A stretch of DNA of 64,000 nucleotides from Rhizobium sp. NRK18 (GTDB lineage Bacteria > Pseudomonadota > Alphaproteobacteria > Rhizobiales > Rhizobiaceae): assembly GCF_024385575.1 (NCBI RefSeq), contig NZ_JANFMV010000001.1, forward strand, positions 2,819,681-2,883,680. Direction: 5' to 3'. Positions 1-8,705 of the stretch are shown here, piece after piece. The notes under the pieces are model-generated. The model was given only the letters and a program-made list of their open reading frames with translations, was not told where the DNA came from and searched no databases. Numbering within the stretch: the first letter of the stretch is position 1; every line of letters begins with the position of its first letter. A program made the position numbers and the translations under genes.

Positions 1-261
1 GCCATTGAACGTGCCGAGCGCGCCCGCGACGATGCGCTTGCCGGTCTTCGCCTTGGCGTAAAGGTGCAATGAGAACTTGTGCGAGGTGGGCTTCAGCGCC
101 TTGTAACCGCTGTCCCCGGCGGTCACTTCAATCGGGATCACGTCGATCCCGGCCCTGGTAACGTCGACCTTGTCGATCCAGTCAGCCGCTGATGCCGACG
201 ATGCGAAAACCCCACTGGCCAGTGCGAATGAGGCAGCTGCGATAATAATGCTGCGTGTCAT
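1..261 (-). CDS. Secreted hypothetical protein, C-terminus outside window
   Basis: Reading leftward from the ATG at 261, 87 codons stay open to the window edge, so the 3' end is missing. The first ~26 residues are a typical Sec signal peptide: MTRS, a hydrophobic stretch, then ASSASA before the mature start ADWIDKVDV. The mature part is rich in Lys, Val and Asp and has no motif I recognise. The ATG is preceded by GAGGGAACATC, a fair Shine-Dalgarno. A periplasmic location is inferred from the signal peptide; no function is proposed. The gene is separated from the aminotransferase on the same strand by an intrinsic terminator. Confidence 0.6.
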   Translation of the reverse strand, partial: MTRSIIIAAASFALASGVFASSASAADWIDKVDVTRAGIDVIPIEVTAGDSGYKALKPTSHKFSLHLYAKAKTGKRIVAGALGTFNG

Positions 262-393
262 GATGTTCCCTCTCCGGTTCGTCTTGTTGACGAGGAAGGT
301 GATATCGACGCCTGCCTGAACTGCGAGTGAATGTGGCGTTCATCCCCGGACTATACTTCGATCGATCAAGAACATCCCGCAGTCGACATAAAT

Positions 394-423
394 AAAGGCC
401 GGAGCGAAGCCGCTCCGGCCTTT
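394..423 (-). terminator. Rho-independent terminator of ilvE
   Basis: A perfect 10-bp stem (GGCCGGAGCG / CGCTCCGGCC) with a 4-nt loop is flanked by AAA on the left and TTT on the right, so it could work in both directions. It lies about 23 bp beyond the ilvE stop codon. Confidence 0.75.
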
Positions 424-445
424 CATAAAGCCTAGGGAAACGATG

Positions 446-1552
446 TCAGATGCCGTCGATGACCTTGACCCAGCCGTGCGGGTCGTTGGTCTGGCCCTTC
501 TGGATGCCGACCAGCTGGGTGCGGAGCTTCTCGGTCAGCGGGCCGGTCTCGCCGCCGCTGATCTTGAACTCCCCGCCGTCGAACTTGACCGTGCCGATGG
601 CGGCGACGACCGCAGCGGTGCCGCAGGCGAAGGCTTCCTTGAGCTTGCCGCTCTTGGCGTCCGCCTGCCATTCCTCGAAGGTGTAGGGACGCTCGACGAC
701 GGTGGCGCCGGCGTCGCGGGCAAGCTGGATGATCGAGGCGCGGGTGATGCCGGGCAGGATGGAACCGCCGAGCGGCGGGGTGACGACGGAGCCGTCATCC
801 ATGACGAAGAAGACGTTCATGCCGCCCAGCTCTTCGATGTAGCGCTTTTCCGCGGCATCGAGGAAGACGACCTGATCGCAGCCATTCTTGTAGGCTTCGG
901 CCTGGGCAAGCAGGCTGGCCGCATAGTTGCCGCCGCACTTGGCTGCGCCCGTGCCGCCCGGAGCGGCGCGGCTGTAATGTTCCGATACCCAGATCGAAAC
1001 CGGCTTGGCGCCGCCCTTGAAGTAGGGGCCGACCGGCGAGGCGATGACGCAGAAGATGTAGTCGCGGGCCGGACGAACGCCGAGGAAGGCCTCGTTGGCG
1101 AACATGAATGGGCGCAGATAGAGACTGCCACCCTCGCCCGCCGGGATCCAGTCGCCGTCCTGGCGCACAAGCTTGTCGACCGCCTCGAGGAAGAGTGCCT
1201 CGGGCAGCTCCGGCATCGCCATGCGACGGGCGGATTCGTTGAAGCGGCGGGCGTTCTGCTCGGGACGGAACAGCACCGCGCGGCCGTCGCCGGTGCGGTA
1301 GGCCTTCATGCCCTCGAAGATTTCCTGGGCGTAATGCAGGACGGCGCTGGCCGGATCGATCGGGAACGGCGCGCGGGCGGTCACTTCGGCCGAATGCCAG
1401 CCCTTGCCCTCGGTCCAGCGGATGACCGCCATGTGGTCGGTGAAGACCGTGCCGAAGCCAAGATTTTCAAACAGCTTGGCCCGTTCCGCCGCCGGCATGG
1501 GGTTCGCATTCGGCTTGATGGAGAATGTCAGGGACGCGGTATCGGCAGGCAT
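446..1552 (-). CDS. ilvE: Branched-chain amino acid aminotransferase
   Basis: Class IV PLP aminotransferase that interconverts Leu/Ile/Val and their 2-oxo acids using 2-oxoglutarate/glutamate. The 368-aa length fits the eukaryotic/BCAT2-like branch common in rhizobia. Visible family motifs are HYAQEIFEGMKAYR near residue 73, the PLP-lysine segment AAKCGGNYAASLLAQA with the Schiff-base Lys at about 205, ELGGMNVFFV, and the phosphate-binding segment ACGTAAVVAAIG near 310. I chose the ATG at 1552: AAGG lies 10 nt upstream, while an in-frame TTG at 1561 lies only 1 nt beyond that AAGG. Monocistronic, with a terminator directly downstream. Confidence 0.93.
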   Translation of the reverse strand: MPADTASLTFSIKPNANPMPAAERAKLFENLGFGTVFTDHMAVIRWTEGKGWHSAEVTARAPFPIDPASAVLHYAQEIFEGMKAYRTGDGRAVLFRPEQNARRFNESARRMAMPELPEALFLEAVDKLVRQDGDWIPAGEGGSLYLRPFMFANEAFLGVRPARDYIFCVIASPVGPYFKGGAKPVSIWVSEHYSRAAPGGTGAAKCGGNYAASLLAQAEAYKNGCDQVVFLDAAEKRYIEELGGMNVFFVMDDGSVVTPPLGGSILPGITRASIIQLARDAGATVVERPYTFEEWQADAKSGKLKEAFACGTAAVVAAIGTVKFDGGEFKISGGETGPLTEKLRTQLVGIQKGQTNDPHGWVKVIDGI

Positions 1553-1750
1553 CGCAGGCAAACCTTTCGTTTCCTCTCGGTCGGTCAGCCTTGCTGACCT
1601 TTAAATTCGGGTACTCGCATATCCCTCGGGCCGCGCGTCTGCAAGTCTCTTTTGAAGGAACATCCAAGTGCGCTCAAGGATAGACGTTACCGGCAAATTT
1701 GCCTCACGGCGATCGAGGTGTCACCATAACCGGTGCAGGGGGGAGAAAAC

Positions 1751-1897
1751 ATGAAAACAGCATTTGCCGCAATGACGGTCCTGGGCATGGTCATCGCCAA
1801 TGCCGCATTCGCCCATGGCGGCGGCTGCCGCAAGAGCTCACCGGCCGGGCAGTGCTGCCACATGGACAACAAGGCGGGCCAGGTTCACTGCCACTGA
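1751..1897 (+). CDS. Small secreted Cys/His-rich protein (48 aa)
   Basis: A short gene with a strong GGGGGGAGAAAAC ribosome binding site directly before its ATG. Residues 1-22 form a signal peptide (MKTAFAAMTVLGMVIANAAFA) ending in AFA. The 26-residue mature peptide is rich in Cys and His (HGGGCRKSSPAGQCCHMDN, then a QVHCH end), with four Cys and four His. This pattern suggests either disulfide bonding or binding of a metal such as Cu or Zn in the periplasm; that is inference. The gene is convergent with the ETF:ubiquinone oxidoreductase gene. No named family is recognised. Confidence 0.6.
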   Translation: MKTAFAAMTVLGMVIANAAFAHGGGCRKSSPAGQCCHMDNKAGQVHCH

Positions 1898-1939
1898 ACG
1901 AACGGGCGGGACGGCTGCACCATCCCGCCACATCCGAAA

Positions 1940-3604
1940 TCACATATTCGGATAGACGGGGCCTTCGCCGCCTTGCGGCGGGACCCAGGTGATGTTCTGG
2001 TTCGGGTCCTTGATGTCGCAGGTCTTGCAGTGGACGCAGTTCTGGGCGTTGATGACGAAGGTTTCCTCGCCGTCCTTTTCCACCCATTCGTAGACGCCCG
2101 CCGGACAGTAGCGGTTCGACGGGCCGGCATAGACGCCGAGTTCCGACGCCTTCTGCAACGCCATGTCCTTGACCTTCAGGTGCACCGGCTGGTCTTCCTC
2201 GTGATTGGTGTTCGACAGGAACACCGAGGACAGGCGGTCGAAGGTCAGGACGCCATCCGGCTTCGGATAGTCGATCGGCTGGAAGTTGGCGGCCGGCTGC
2301 AGCGACTGGGCATCGGTCTTGCCGTGCTTCAGCGTGCCGAAGAAGGAGAAGCCGAACAGCGTGTTGGTCCACATGTCGAGACCGCCGAGCGCGACGCCGA
2401 TCGCCGTGCCGAACTTCGACCAGAGCGGCTTGACGTTGCGGACCAGCTTCAGGTCCTTGCCGATCAGGCTCGAACGCCAGGCGTTCTCGATCTCGACCGG
2501 TTCGTCATTGGCGCGGCCGGCGGCGATCGCGTCCACCAGCTTCTCCGCCGCCATCATGCCGGAGATGACGGCATTGTGGCTGCCCTTGATGCGCGGCACG
2601 TTGACGAAGCCCGCCGAACAGCCGATCAGCGCGCCGCCCGGGAAGGACAGGCGCGGCACCGACTGGTAGCCGCCTTCGGTGATGGCGCGGGCGCCGTAGG
2701 AGATGCGCTTGCCGCCCGCAAACGTCCCGGCGATCGCCGGATGCGTCTTGAAGCGCTGGAATTCCTCGAAGGGGTAGAGATAGGGGTTCTTGTAATTGAG
2801 GTGCACCACGAAGCCGACGGCCACCAGATTGTCTTCCAGGTGATAGAGGAAGGAGCCGCCACCGGTCTTCATGCCGAGCGGCCAGCCGAAGGAATGCTGC
2901 ACGAGGCCCGGCTTGTGGTTCTCCGGCTTGACCTCCCAGAGTTCCTTGAGGCCGATGCCGAACTTCGGCACGTCCGAATCCCTGTCGAGCTCAAACTTGG
3001 CAATCAGCTGCTTGGCGAGCGAGCCGCGCACGCCTTCGCCGATCAGCACGTATTTGCCGTGCAGCTCCATGCCGCGGGTGAAGTTCGGGCCGGGCTCGCC
3101 GTTCTTCTCGATGCCCATGTCGCCGGTCGCAACGCCGTAGACGGCGCCGGCCTCGTTATAGAGCACTTCGGTCGCGGCAAAGCCCGGATAGATTTCGACG
3201 CCGAGCGCCTCGGCCTTCTCGGCCAGCCAGCGACAGACATTGCCGAGCGAGACGATGAAGTTGCCGTGATTGTTCATCAGCGGCGGCATGAAGGCGTTCG
3301 GCAAACGGATGGAACCGGCGGGGCCGAGGAACAGGAAGTGGTCGTCCTTGACCTCGGTCTTGAAGGGATGCCCCTCCTCCTCGCGCCAGCCCGGCAGCAG
3401 CGCATCGATGCCGACCGGATCGACGACGGCGCCCGACAGGATATGCGCACCGACCTCCGCGCCCTTTTCCAGAACGACGACGGAAAGCTCCTCGTTCAGC
3501 TGCTTCAACCGGATCGCCGCCGACAGGCCGGCAGGACCGGCGCCGACGATCACAACGTCGAATTCCATGCTTTCGCGTTCGGGAAGTTCCATCGCTTCAC
3601 TCAT
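1940..3604 (-). CDS. Electron transfer flavoprotein-ubiquinone oxidoreductase
   Basis: Membrane-associated flavo-iron-sulfur enzyme that passes electrons from ETF (fatty acid and amino acid dehydrogenases) to ubiquinone. The 554-aa length matches the family. The N-terminus has the FAD dinucleotide fold (VVIVGAGPAGLSAAIRL, residues 17-33). The C-terminus has the ferredoxin-like 4Fe-4S segment with cysteines in RYCPAG and CVHCKTCDIKDP, ending GPVYPNM. I chose the ATG at 3604 (MSEAMELPERESMEF) because it follows an AGGGGTGGACGGA stretch; an upstream in-frame start at 3712 would add 36 residues with no family look. Divergent from the Hsp70-like gene, with a palindromic operator-like site between them. 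Confidence 0.93.
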   Translation of the reverse strand: MSEAMELPERESMEFDVVIVGAGPAGLSAAIRLKQLNEELSVVVLEKGAEVGAHILSGAVVDPVGIDALLPGWREEEGHPFKTEVKDDHFLFLGPAGSIRLPNAFMPPLMNNHGNFIVSLGNVCRWLAEKAEALGVEIYPGFAATEVLYNEAGAVYGVATGDMGIEKNGEPGPNFTRGMELHGKYVLIGEGVRGSLAKQLIAKFELDRDSDVPKFGIGLKELWEVKPENHKPGLVQHSFGWPLGMKTGGGSFLYHLEDNLVAVGFVVHLNYKNPYLYPFEEFQRFKTHPAIAGTFAGGKRISYGARAITEGGYQSVPRLSFPGGALIGCSAGFVNVPRIKGSHNAVISGMMAAEKLVDAIAAGRANDEPVEIENAWRSSLIGKDLKLVRNVKPLWSKFGTAIGVALGGLDMWTNTLFGFSFFGTLKHGKTDAQSLQPAANFQPIDYPKPDGVLTFDRLSSVFLSNTNHEEDQPVHLKVKDMALQKASELGVYAGPSNRYCPAGVYEWVEKDGEETFVINAQNCVHCKTCDIKDPNQNITWVPPQGGEGPVYPNM

Positions 3605-3726
3605 TCCGTCCACCCCTGGTATGGCATGCCTGTCTTTCTGGGCATTATCCTTTGTCAAAAGCGCACCCCCTTGTCGAGCCGCAGTGCGACAGTGGTGTGC
3701 CCTTTTCCGCAAAAGCTACAATAACT

Positions 3727-3742
3727 TTTACGTAAACGTCAA
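3727..3742. promoter_or_regulatory. Palindromic operator-like site, LiuR-type pattern
   Basis: The sequence TTTACGTAAACGTCAA between the divergent ETF-QO and Hsp70-like genes has dyad symmetry around ACGTAAACGT. From memory, this resembles the operator of the MerR-family regulator LiuR, which controls branched-chain amino acid and ETF genes in proteobacteria. The regulator assignment is inference; no regulator gene lies nearby. Confidence 0.4.
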
Positions 3743-3884
3743 TATATTTGCGGAATGAAGTCGGCGTCATCGGGTCGCGGGTGGTTGCGGCGCGACGGCA
3801 GCGATGGTACCTGCCCCGGCATTCGCGGCGCGATTTGCCGGTGCGATTTCCGAAACGACAATTCAAGAAAATGGGAGTGCGACG

Positions 3885-5180
3885 ATGGCGTCCGCGCTGG
3901 GTCTCGATTTTGGCACGACGAACACGGTGATAGCGCTTGCCAGTCAGGATGGCGGCGGCACGGCGTCGCTTGCCTTTTCCGACGGGACGCAGACGGCAAA
4001 CAGCATGCGCACGGCACTGTCCTTCATGAAGGACCGGAAGCTCGGCGTGCATGCGCTCACCGTCGAGGCGGGCCACGCGGCGATCCGCCAATTCATCGAC
4101 AATCCGGGCGAATGCCGCTTCCTGCAGTCGATCAAGACCTTTGCGGCAAGCGCGCTCTTCCAGGGCACGCTGGTTCACGCGCGGCGGCATGATTTCGAAG
4201 ACCTGATGGAAATCTTCATCCGCCGTCTCAAACACTATGCCGGCGATGGCTGGCCAACCGATGTCAGCCGCGTGATCGCCGGCCGCCCGGTGCGCTTTGC
4301 GGGCGCGCGGCCCGACGAGGCCCTGGCCGTGCAGCGCTACAACGAAGCCCTCGGTCGCCTCGGATTCCCGGAAATTCACTACGTCTACGAGCCGGTCGCC
4401 GCGGCCTATTACTTCGCCCGCCGGCTGAAGAGCGATGCGACCGTCCTGGTCGCGGATTTCGGCGGCGGCACGACCGACTATTCGCTGATCCGCTTCGAAT
4501 TCGTCGCAGGAGAATTGCGCGCGACGCCGATCGGGCAGTCCGGCGTCGGCGTGGCCGGCGACAATTTCGATTTCCGCATCATCGACAATGTCGTTTCGCC
4601 GCAGATCGGCAAGGGCAGCCATTTCAAGAGCTTCGGCAAGACGCTGGAAGTGCCGACCAGCTATTACGCGCAGTTCGGCCGCTGGAACCAGCTGTCGGTG
4701 TTCAAGGCAAGTCGCGAATTTTCCGAATTGCAGAAACTGGTTTCCTCCAGCCTTGAGCCGGAGAAGCTGGAGCGCTTCATCGACCTGATCGACTACGACG
4801 AGGGCTACCCGCTCTATCAGGCGGTGTCGGCGGCCAAGATGGCGCTGTCGCACGAAGAGGAAACGGAATTTTACTTCGCGCCGCTCGGTCCGGACAGCCG
4901 CCGCACCATCCGCAGAGGCGACTTCGACGGCTGGATTTCCGACGATCTGGCACGGCTGGAGGAAGGGCTGGACGAAGTGCTGGCAAAGACCGGGACGGCC
5001 GAAAGCCAGGTGGACAAGGTGTTCCTCACGGGCGGCACATCCTTCGTGCCCGCCGTGCGGCGGATTTTCACCAACCGCTTCGATGCCGGCAAGATCGAGA
5101 CCGGCGAGGAACTGCTGTCGATCGCCCACGGCCTGGCGCTGATCGGCGATGTCGCCGATATCGAACGATGGACGGCCTGA
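3885..5180 (+). CDS. Hsp70 family protein, YegD type
   Basis: 431-aa actin/Hsp70-fold ATPase. The phosphate-1 loop GLDFGTTNTVIALA is at the N-terminus, phosphate-2 VADFGGGTTDYSLIRFE is near residue 190, and the adenosine motif LTGGTSFVPAVRRIF is near residue 385. It ends shortly after the nucleotide-binding core, so the substrate-binding lid of DnaK is absent, as in E. coli YegD (about 450 aa). Such proteins are presumed ATP-dependent chaperones of unknown clients. The start at 3885 is supported by GGGAG 7 nt upstream; a longer reading from 3804 adds an uncharacteristic N-terminus before the LGLDFGTTN strand. Confidence 0.88.
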   Translation: MASALGLDFGTTNTVIALASQDGGGTASLAFSDGTQTANSMRTALSFMKDRKLGVHALTVEAGHAAIRQFIDNPGECRFLQSIKTFAASALFQGTLVHARRHDFEDLMEIFIRRLKHYAGDGWPTDVSRVIAGRPVRFAGARPDEALAVQRYNEALGRLGFPEIHYVYEPVAAAYYFARRLKSDATVLVADFGGGTTDYSLIRFEFVAGELRATPIGQSGVGVAGDNFDFRIIDNVVSPQIGKGSHFKSFGKTLEVPTSYYAQFGRWNQLSVFKASREFSELQKLVSSSLEPEKLERFIDLIDYDEGYPLYQAVSAAKMALSHEEETEFYFAPLGPDSRRTIRRGDFDGWISDDLARLEEGLDEVLAKTGTAESQVDKVFLTGGTSFVPAVRRIFTNRFDAGKIETGEELLSIAHGLALIGDVADIERWTA

Positions 5181-5257
5181 CGCCCTCCCCCTTCCAATCC
5201 ATCTTCGATCGCCTATAACCACTTGCACGCGAAAATGATCGTTCAGGGAGAGTGGCG

Positions 5258-6046
5258 ATGGATCTCGGATTGAAGGGTAAGCGGGCGCTGGTTCTGGCCT
5301 CGTCGAGCGGCCTTGGCCTCGGCATTGCCCAGGCGCTGGCACGCGAAGGCGCGCATGTGCTGACCTGCGGACGCAACGGCGAAAAACTCGAAGCCAATTG
5401 CGATGCGATCAATGCCGAGAAGGCCGGCAAGGCGGACTGGGTCGCCGTCGACCTCAACGATCCCGCGGCCACCGCAAGACTGGTGTCCGCCGTCAAGGAC
5501 AAGCTCGGCCGCGTCGACATCCTCGTCAACAATACCGGCGGCCCGGTGCCCGGCAGCGCGGAAGAGATGTCGGCGGAAAACCTGCAGACCTATTTCCAGT
5601 CGATGGTGGTCAGCATCATCTCGCTGACCTCGGCGCTGCTGCCGTCGATGAAGGAGCATGGCTGGGGGCGCATCCTGACGGTCGCCTCTTCCGGCGTGTT
5701 CGAGCCGATCCCCAATCTCGCGCTCTCCAACACGCTGCGCTCGGCACTGGTCGGCTGGAACAAGACGCTGTCTTCGGAAATCGCCAGGCATGGCGTAACG
5801 GCCAACCTGCTTCTTCCCGGACGCATCGCCACGGCGCGTCTCGATCAGCTGGACCGCGCCAATGCCGAGCGGTCCGGGCGTCCGTTCGAGGACGTTCGCT
5901 CGACATCCCAGGCCGCCATTCCGGCGGGCCGCTACGGGCGTGTCGAGGAGTTCGCGGCAACCGCCGCATTCCTCGTTTCGGAGCCCGCCAGCTATATCAC
6001 CGGCAGCCTGATCCGATGCGACGGCGGCGCGGCGAAGTCGATCTGA
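5258..6046 (+). CDS. Divergent short-chain dehydrogenase/reductase
   Basis: 262-aa Rossmann-fold SDR annotated by similarity to 3-oxoacyl-ACP reductases. The cofactor motif is atypical (ASSSGLGLG, residues 14-22, instead of TGxxxGxG); NNTGG and an ASSG strand follow. At the catalytic position the usual YxxxK is replaced: aligning LSNTLRSALVGWNKTL with YSASKAALIGFTKSL puts Ser at the Tyr site and Arg at the Lys site. The C-terminus has the usual YITGSLIRCDGG. This matches a known SDR subgroup (BKR_like_SDR_like) that lacks the classical tetrad, so its reaction is uncertain. The ATG at 5258 has CAGGGAG 7 nt upstream. Confidence 0.82.
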   Translation: MDLGLKGKRALVLASSSGLGLGIAQALAREGAHVLTCGRNGEKLEANCDAINAEKAGKADWVAVDLNDPAATARLVSAVKDKLGRVDILVNNTGGPVPGSAEEMSAENLQTYFQSMVVSIISLTSALLPSMKEHGWGRILTVASSGVFEPIPNLALSNTLRSALVGWNKTLSSEIARHGVTANLLLPGRIATARLDQLDRANAERSGRPFEDVRSTSQAAIPAGRYGRVEEFAATAAFLVSEPASYITGSLIRCDGGAAKSI

Positions 6047-6244
6047 CAAGAGAAATCGATCGACTTCAACAAGTGCCCGTCTCTATTGCTTAACCATGCC
6101 GGAATGCTGCCGCCGGCATGGTGTAAATCTCAAGAGATTCTTAAAGTACCGGCGTTAGATATAACCCCATAGCATAACCAGTTCTAAATGCGGGGCATGA
6201 CCATGAAGCAGCCGGTAAGAAGCAATCCGAGACAGGAGATGAGC

Positions 6245-7288
6245 ATGAGCACGCTCGCCCTCCTGGAGCGCTTCCGGCTCGAAGCAAGCCCGGTCAACTT
6301 CGAACTCATTCATGACATCGTCTCCGGCAACAATCCGGAGCTGCGTCGCCGCTTTTCCGAACTCGGCAAGAATATCACGCCGGCAGCCGTCGAAGCGCTG
6401 GCCCGCGAATTCCTGCCGCACCATTTCGGCGATTCGATCTACGAACAATCCGCCGACACGCTGCGCGACGAACTGAGCACCCTTCAGCAGTTGCTCCATC
6501 AGGGTCAGTCCAAACTCAAGGAATACAGCGAGACGCTGAAGACGGCCAACGAACGCTTCGACCGGATCAATCCGGCCGATACTGCCGCCATCCGCAAGGA
6601 ACTTGCCCGCGTCACCTCGGCGACCGAGGAGCAGAGCGCCTATTCCGCCGGCGTGCTGCGATCCGTCGGCGAGCAGATGCGTTCCGTCGATCAGCTGTCG
6701 GACGAAATGTCGGACGTCGCCAAGGCGAAATTCCTGCATCCGATGACCGGCCTCAACAACCGGCGCGCCTACAACAAGCAGCTAGCCGAAATCTACCGTC
6801 AGGAGCGCTTCACACAGAGCATCACGCTGATCCTCGGCAGCGTCCGCAATTTCGAATATCTCGACGCCCCGCAACTTCTCAAGCCGAAGACGATGATCCT
6901 CGAGAAATTCGGCGCCTTTGTTCTGCAAAGACTGGAGCAGGATGATGAGGGCTACTGGCTGGAACAGCCACAGATGGCCTTCCTCATCACGTCCGGTGAG
7001 AAGCAGGGCATCGTGCAGTTCTGCAACACGCTGCGCGACAACCTGACCCGGCAGGTCGAGGCCGTACGACCGCTCCTGCCAAAGGCGCCGCCGCTGCAGA
7101 TCTCGTTCGGCTGCGCCGACACGTTCGGGGCCGGCACGGCCGCCATGCTGATCCGCAACGCCGAACTGGCACTCGAAAGCGCAAAGTCGGCCGGCCAGCC
7201 CGAAACCGTCTTCCATGCCGACATGAATGACGTCGGCGGCGACGGTCGCAACTACGCGCTCTACGGCCGGCAGGGTTTCACGGTCTAG
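6245..7288 (+). CDS. Degenerate GGDEF-domain protein
   Basis: 347-aa protein with the layout of alphaproteobacterial diguanylate cyclases. An N-terminal helical module begins LLERFRLEASPVNFELIHDIVSGNNPELRR, a predicted coiled coil covers about residues 65-160, then a GGDEF fold starts at HPMTGLNNRRAYN (165-177). The active-site loop that should read GG(D/E)EF is LEQPQMAFLI (239-248), so metal and GTP binding residues are lost and c-di-GMP synthesis is unlikely. It may be a regulatory or protein-binding pseudo-enzyme. I prefer the start at 6245, which has AGGAG 6 nt upstream; ATGs at 6188, 6197, 6203 and 6239 are in frame but less well placed. Confidence 0.75.
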   Translation: MSTLALLERFRLEASPVNFELIHDIVSGNNPELRRRFSELGKNITPAAVEALAREFLPHHFGDSIYEQSADTLRDELSTLQQLLHQGQSKLKEYSETLKTANERFDRINPADTAAIRKELARVTSATEEQSAYSAGVLRSVGEQMRSVDQLSDEMSDVAKAKFLHPMTGLNNRRAYNKQLAEIYRQERFTQSITLILGSVRNFEYLDAPQLLKPKTMILEKFGAFVLQRLEQDDEGYWLEQPQMAFLITSGEKQGIVQFCNTLRDNLTRQVEAVRPLLPKAPPLQISFGCADTFGAGTAAMLIRNAELALESAKSAGQPETVFHADMNDVGGDGRNYALYGRQGFTV

Positions 7289-7394
7289 GCTCGATCCGGT
7301 TCGCCGGAACAAGCCCGAGGCGTCGCACTTGCCCTCGCATGGGGTTGCGCCCATATTGTCATGAGCTACAGGCTCTTTCGATAAGGCGTCACAC

Positions 7395-7592
7395 ATGATC
7401 CGCAAGGTCGCAACCGTCATTGCCGTTCTGGCTATCCTCATGGGCATCGTCTGGATGGGTCAGGGCAGCGGATACTTCCCCTATCCTGCCTCCAGCTTCA
7501 TGATCGACCAGAGCCCGTGGATCACCAACGGCGCGATCCTCGCCGTGGCCGGCATCGTCCTCCTGTGGGTTTCCCGTCGTTACCTGCGCTGA
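7395..7592 (+). CDS. Small two-helix membrane protein (65 aa)
   Basis: The 65 residues contain two hydrophobic segments, VATVIAVLAILMGIVWMG (about 5-22) and GAILAVAGIVLLWVS (about 46-60). They are joined by a loop with GSGYFPYPASSFMIDQSPW, and the protein ends in the basic SRRYLR. This is a small inner-membrane protein whose two helices probably place both ends in the cytoplasm. It lies just upstream of the uracil-DNA glycosylase gene on the same strand, 38 bp apart, so the two may be cotranscribed. I do not recognise the family. Confidence 0.7.
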   Translation: MIRKVATVIAVLAILMGIVWMGQGSGYFPYPASSFMIDQSPWITNGAILAVAGIVLLWVSRRYLR

Positions 7593-7630
7593 GGGAACCG
7601 GTGGCCTTTCAGCCGTGAGGCTGTTGGTCT

Positions 7631-8512
7631 ATGGTATCGACCATGAACACCACCCCCATCGACCTCTATCAGCCCGACGAACTGGCCGCACTCCTGCATT
7701 TCTATGCGGAATCGGGCGTTGAATGGTTGCTTGAGGACGAGCCGCAGGATCGTTTCGCGGAGTTCAGGGCGCAGCAGGCCGCAAGGGCGGCGATCCGGGA
7801 AAGCCAGGCACCGACCAGGCAGGAACGGCCCGCGCGCAACAGCGTGCAGCGCGCCGAACCCGCGGCGCGGCCGTCATCGCAGCCGGTCGCCATACCCGAC
7901 GAACAGGCCGTGGCCCAGGCGCGGCTTGCCGCTGAAGGCGCCGGCTCGCTCGAAGCGCTCGAAGAGGCCATCAAAGCGTTTTCCGGCTGCAACCTCAAGA
8001 ACAGTGCGCGCAACAGCGTCTTTTCTGCTGGGACCACAGCCTGCCGGCTGATGATCGTCGGTTCGGCGCCGAGCGCCGACGACGACCGCGAAGGAGCCCC
8101 CTTCAGCGGCCCGGCCGGCGCGCTCCTCGACCGCATGCTCGCGGCGATCCAGCTTTCCCGCGACGACGTTCTTCTGACCTCGTCAATCCCCTGGCGGCCG
8201 CCGGGCGACCGCGCGCCCTCCCCTGCCGAGACGGACATCTGCCGACCTTTCATCGAGCGCGCCATCGCGCTGGTGAACCCGCCCGTGCTGCTCATCATGG
8301 GCAATCTCGCGGCACGCATGCTGTTTGGCGGCAACCGCCCCATCCATGCGCTGCGCGGCGAATGGCGCGATCTCGACCTTGGCGGCGCCAAGCCCGTGCC
8401 CGCAATCGCCACCTTCCATCCGCAGGATCTGATCGCCGCGCCGCTCAGCAAGCGCATGGCATGGCAGGACCTGCAGAAGCTTTCTGAGCGGCTCGCGAAA
8501 GCGATGAACTGA
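7631..8512 (+). CDS. Uracil-DNA glycosylase, family 4-like
   Basis: Base-excision repair enzyme that removes uracil from DNA. The first ~110 residues are a low-complexity Arg/Ala/Gln-rich extension common in alphaproteobacterial members. The catalytic core starts at FSGCNLKNSARNSVF, followed by LMIVGSAPSADDDREGAPFSGPAGALLDRML, the LLTSSIPWRPPGDRAPSPAE region that corresponds to the family's N-x-RPPGNRxPxxxE motif, and the C-terminal ATFHPQDLI strand in place of HPAxLL. Cys residues in GCNL and DICRPF fit the FeS-cluster positions of family 4, but not all four cysteines are evident. A second start at 7643 (MNTTPIDLYQ) is equally possible. Confidence 0.82.
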   Translation: MVSTMNTTPIDLYQPDELAALLHFYAESGVEWLLEDEPQDRFAEFRAQQAARAAIRESQAPTRQERPARNSVQRAEPAARPSSQPVAIPDEQAVAQARLAAEGAGSLEALEEAIKAFSGCNLKNSARNSVFSAGTTACRLMIVGSAPSADDDREGAPFSGPAGALLDRMLAAIQLSRDDVLLTSSIPWRPPGDRAPSPAETDICRPFIERAIALVNPPVLLIMGNLAARMLFGGNRPIHALRGEWRDLDLGGAKPVPAIATFHPQDLIAAPLSKRMAWQDLQKLSERLAKAMN

Positions 8513-8705
8513 GCTTTTCCGGCTCTTCCATCGCTGACGCCCACCTGCCGACCACTCACCGACTGCATTTGGTTAAAGTTTTATGAAACCTGCCATGCGC
8601 CGGGTGCATGGCTGTTGCGCGAAATGCTGCATTGCAAAACGAACTTCGCACCGCAATATACGGCCTGTGTCTTGGGAGGAACGAATCGAATTAGGAACCA
8701 AGGCA

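Noticed and set aside
1973..3724. Long antisense reading frame over the ETF-QO gene
   Set aside because: Codon-bias shadow of a high-GC gene; Arg/Asp/Gly-rich translation without motifs, while the minus-strand protein is an unmistakable ETF-QO.
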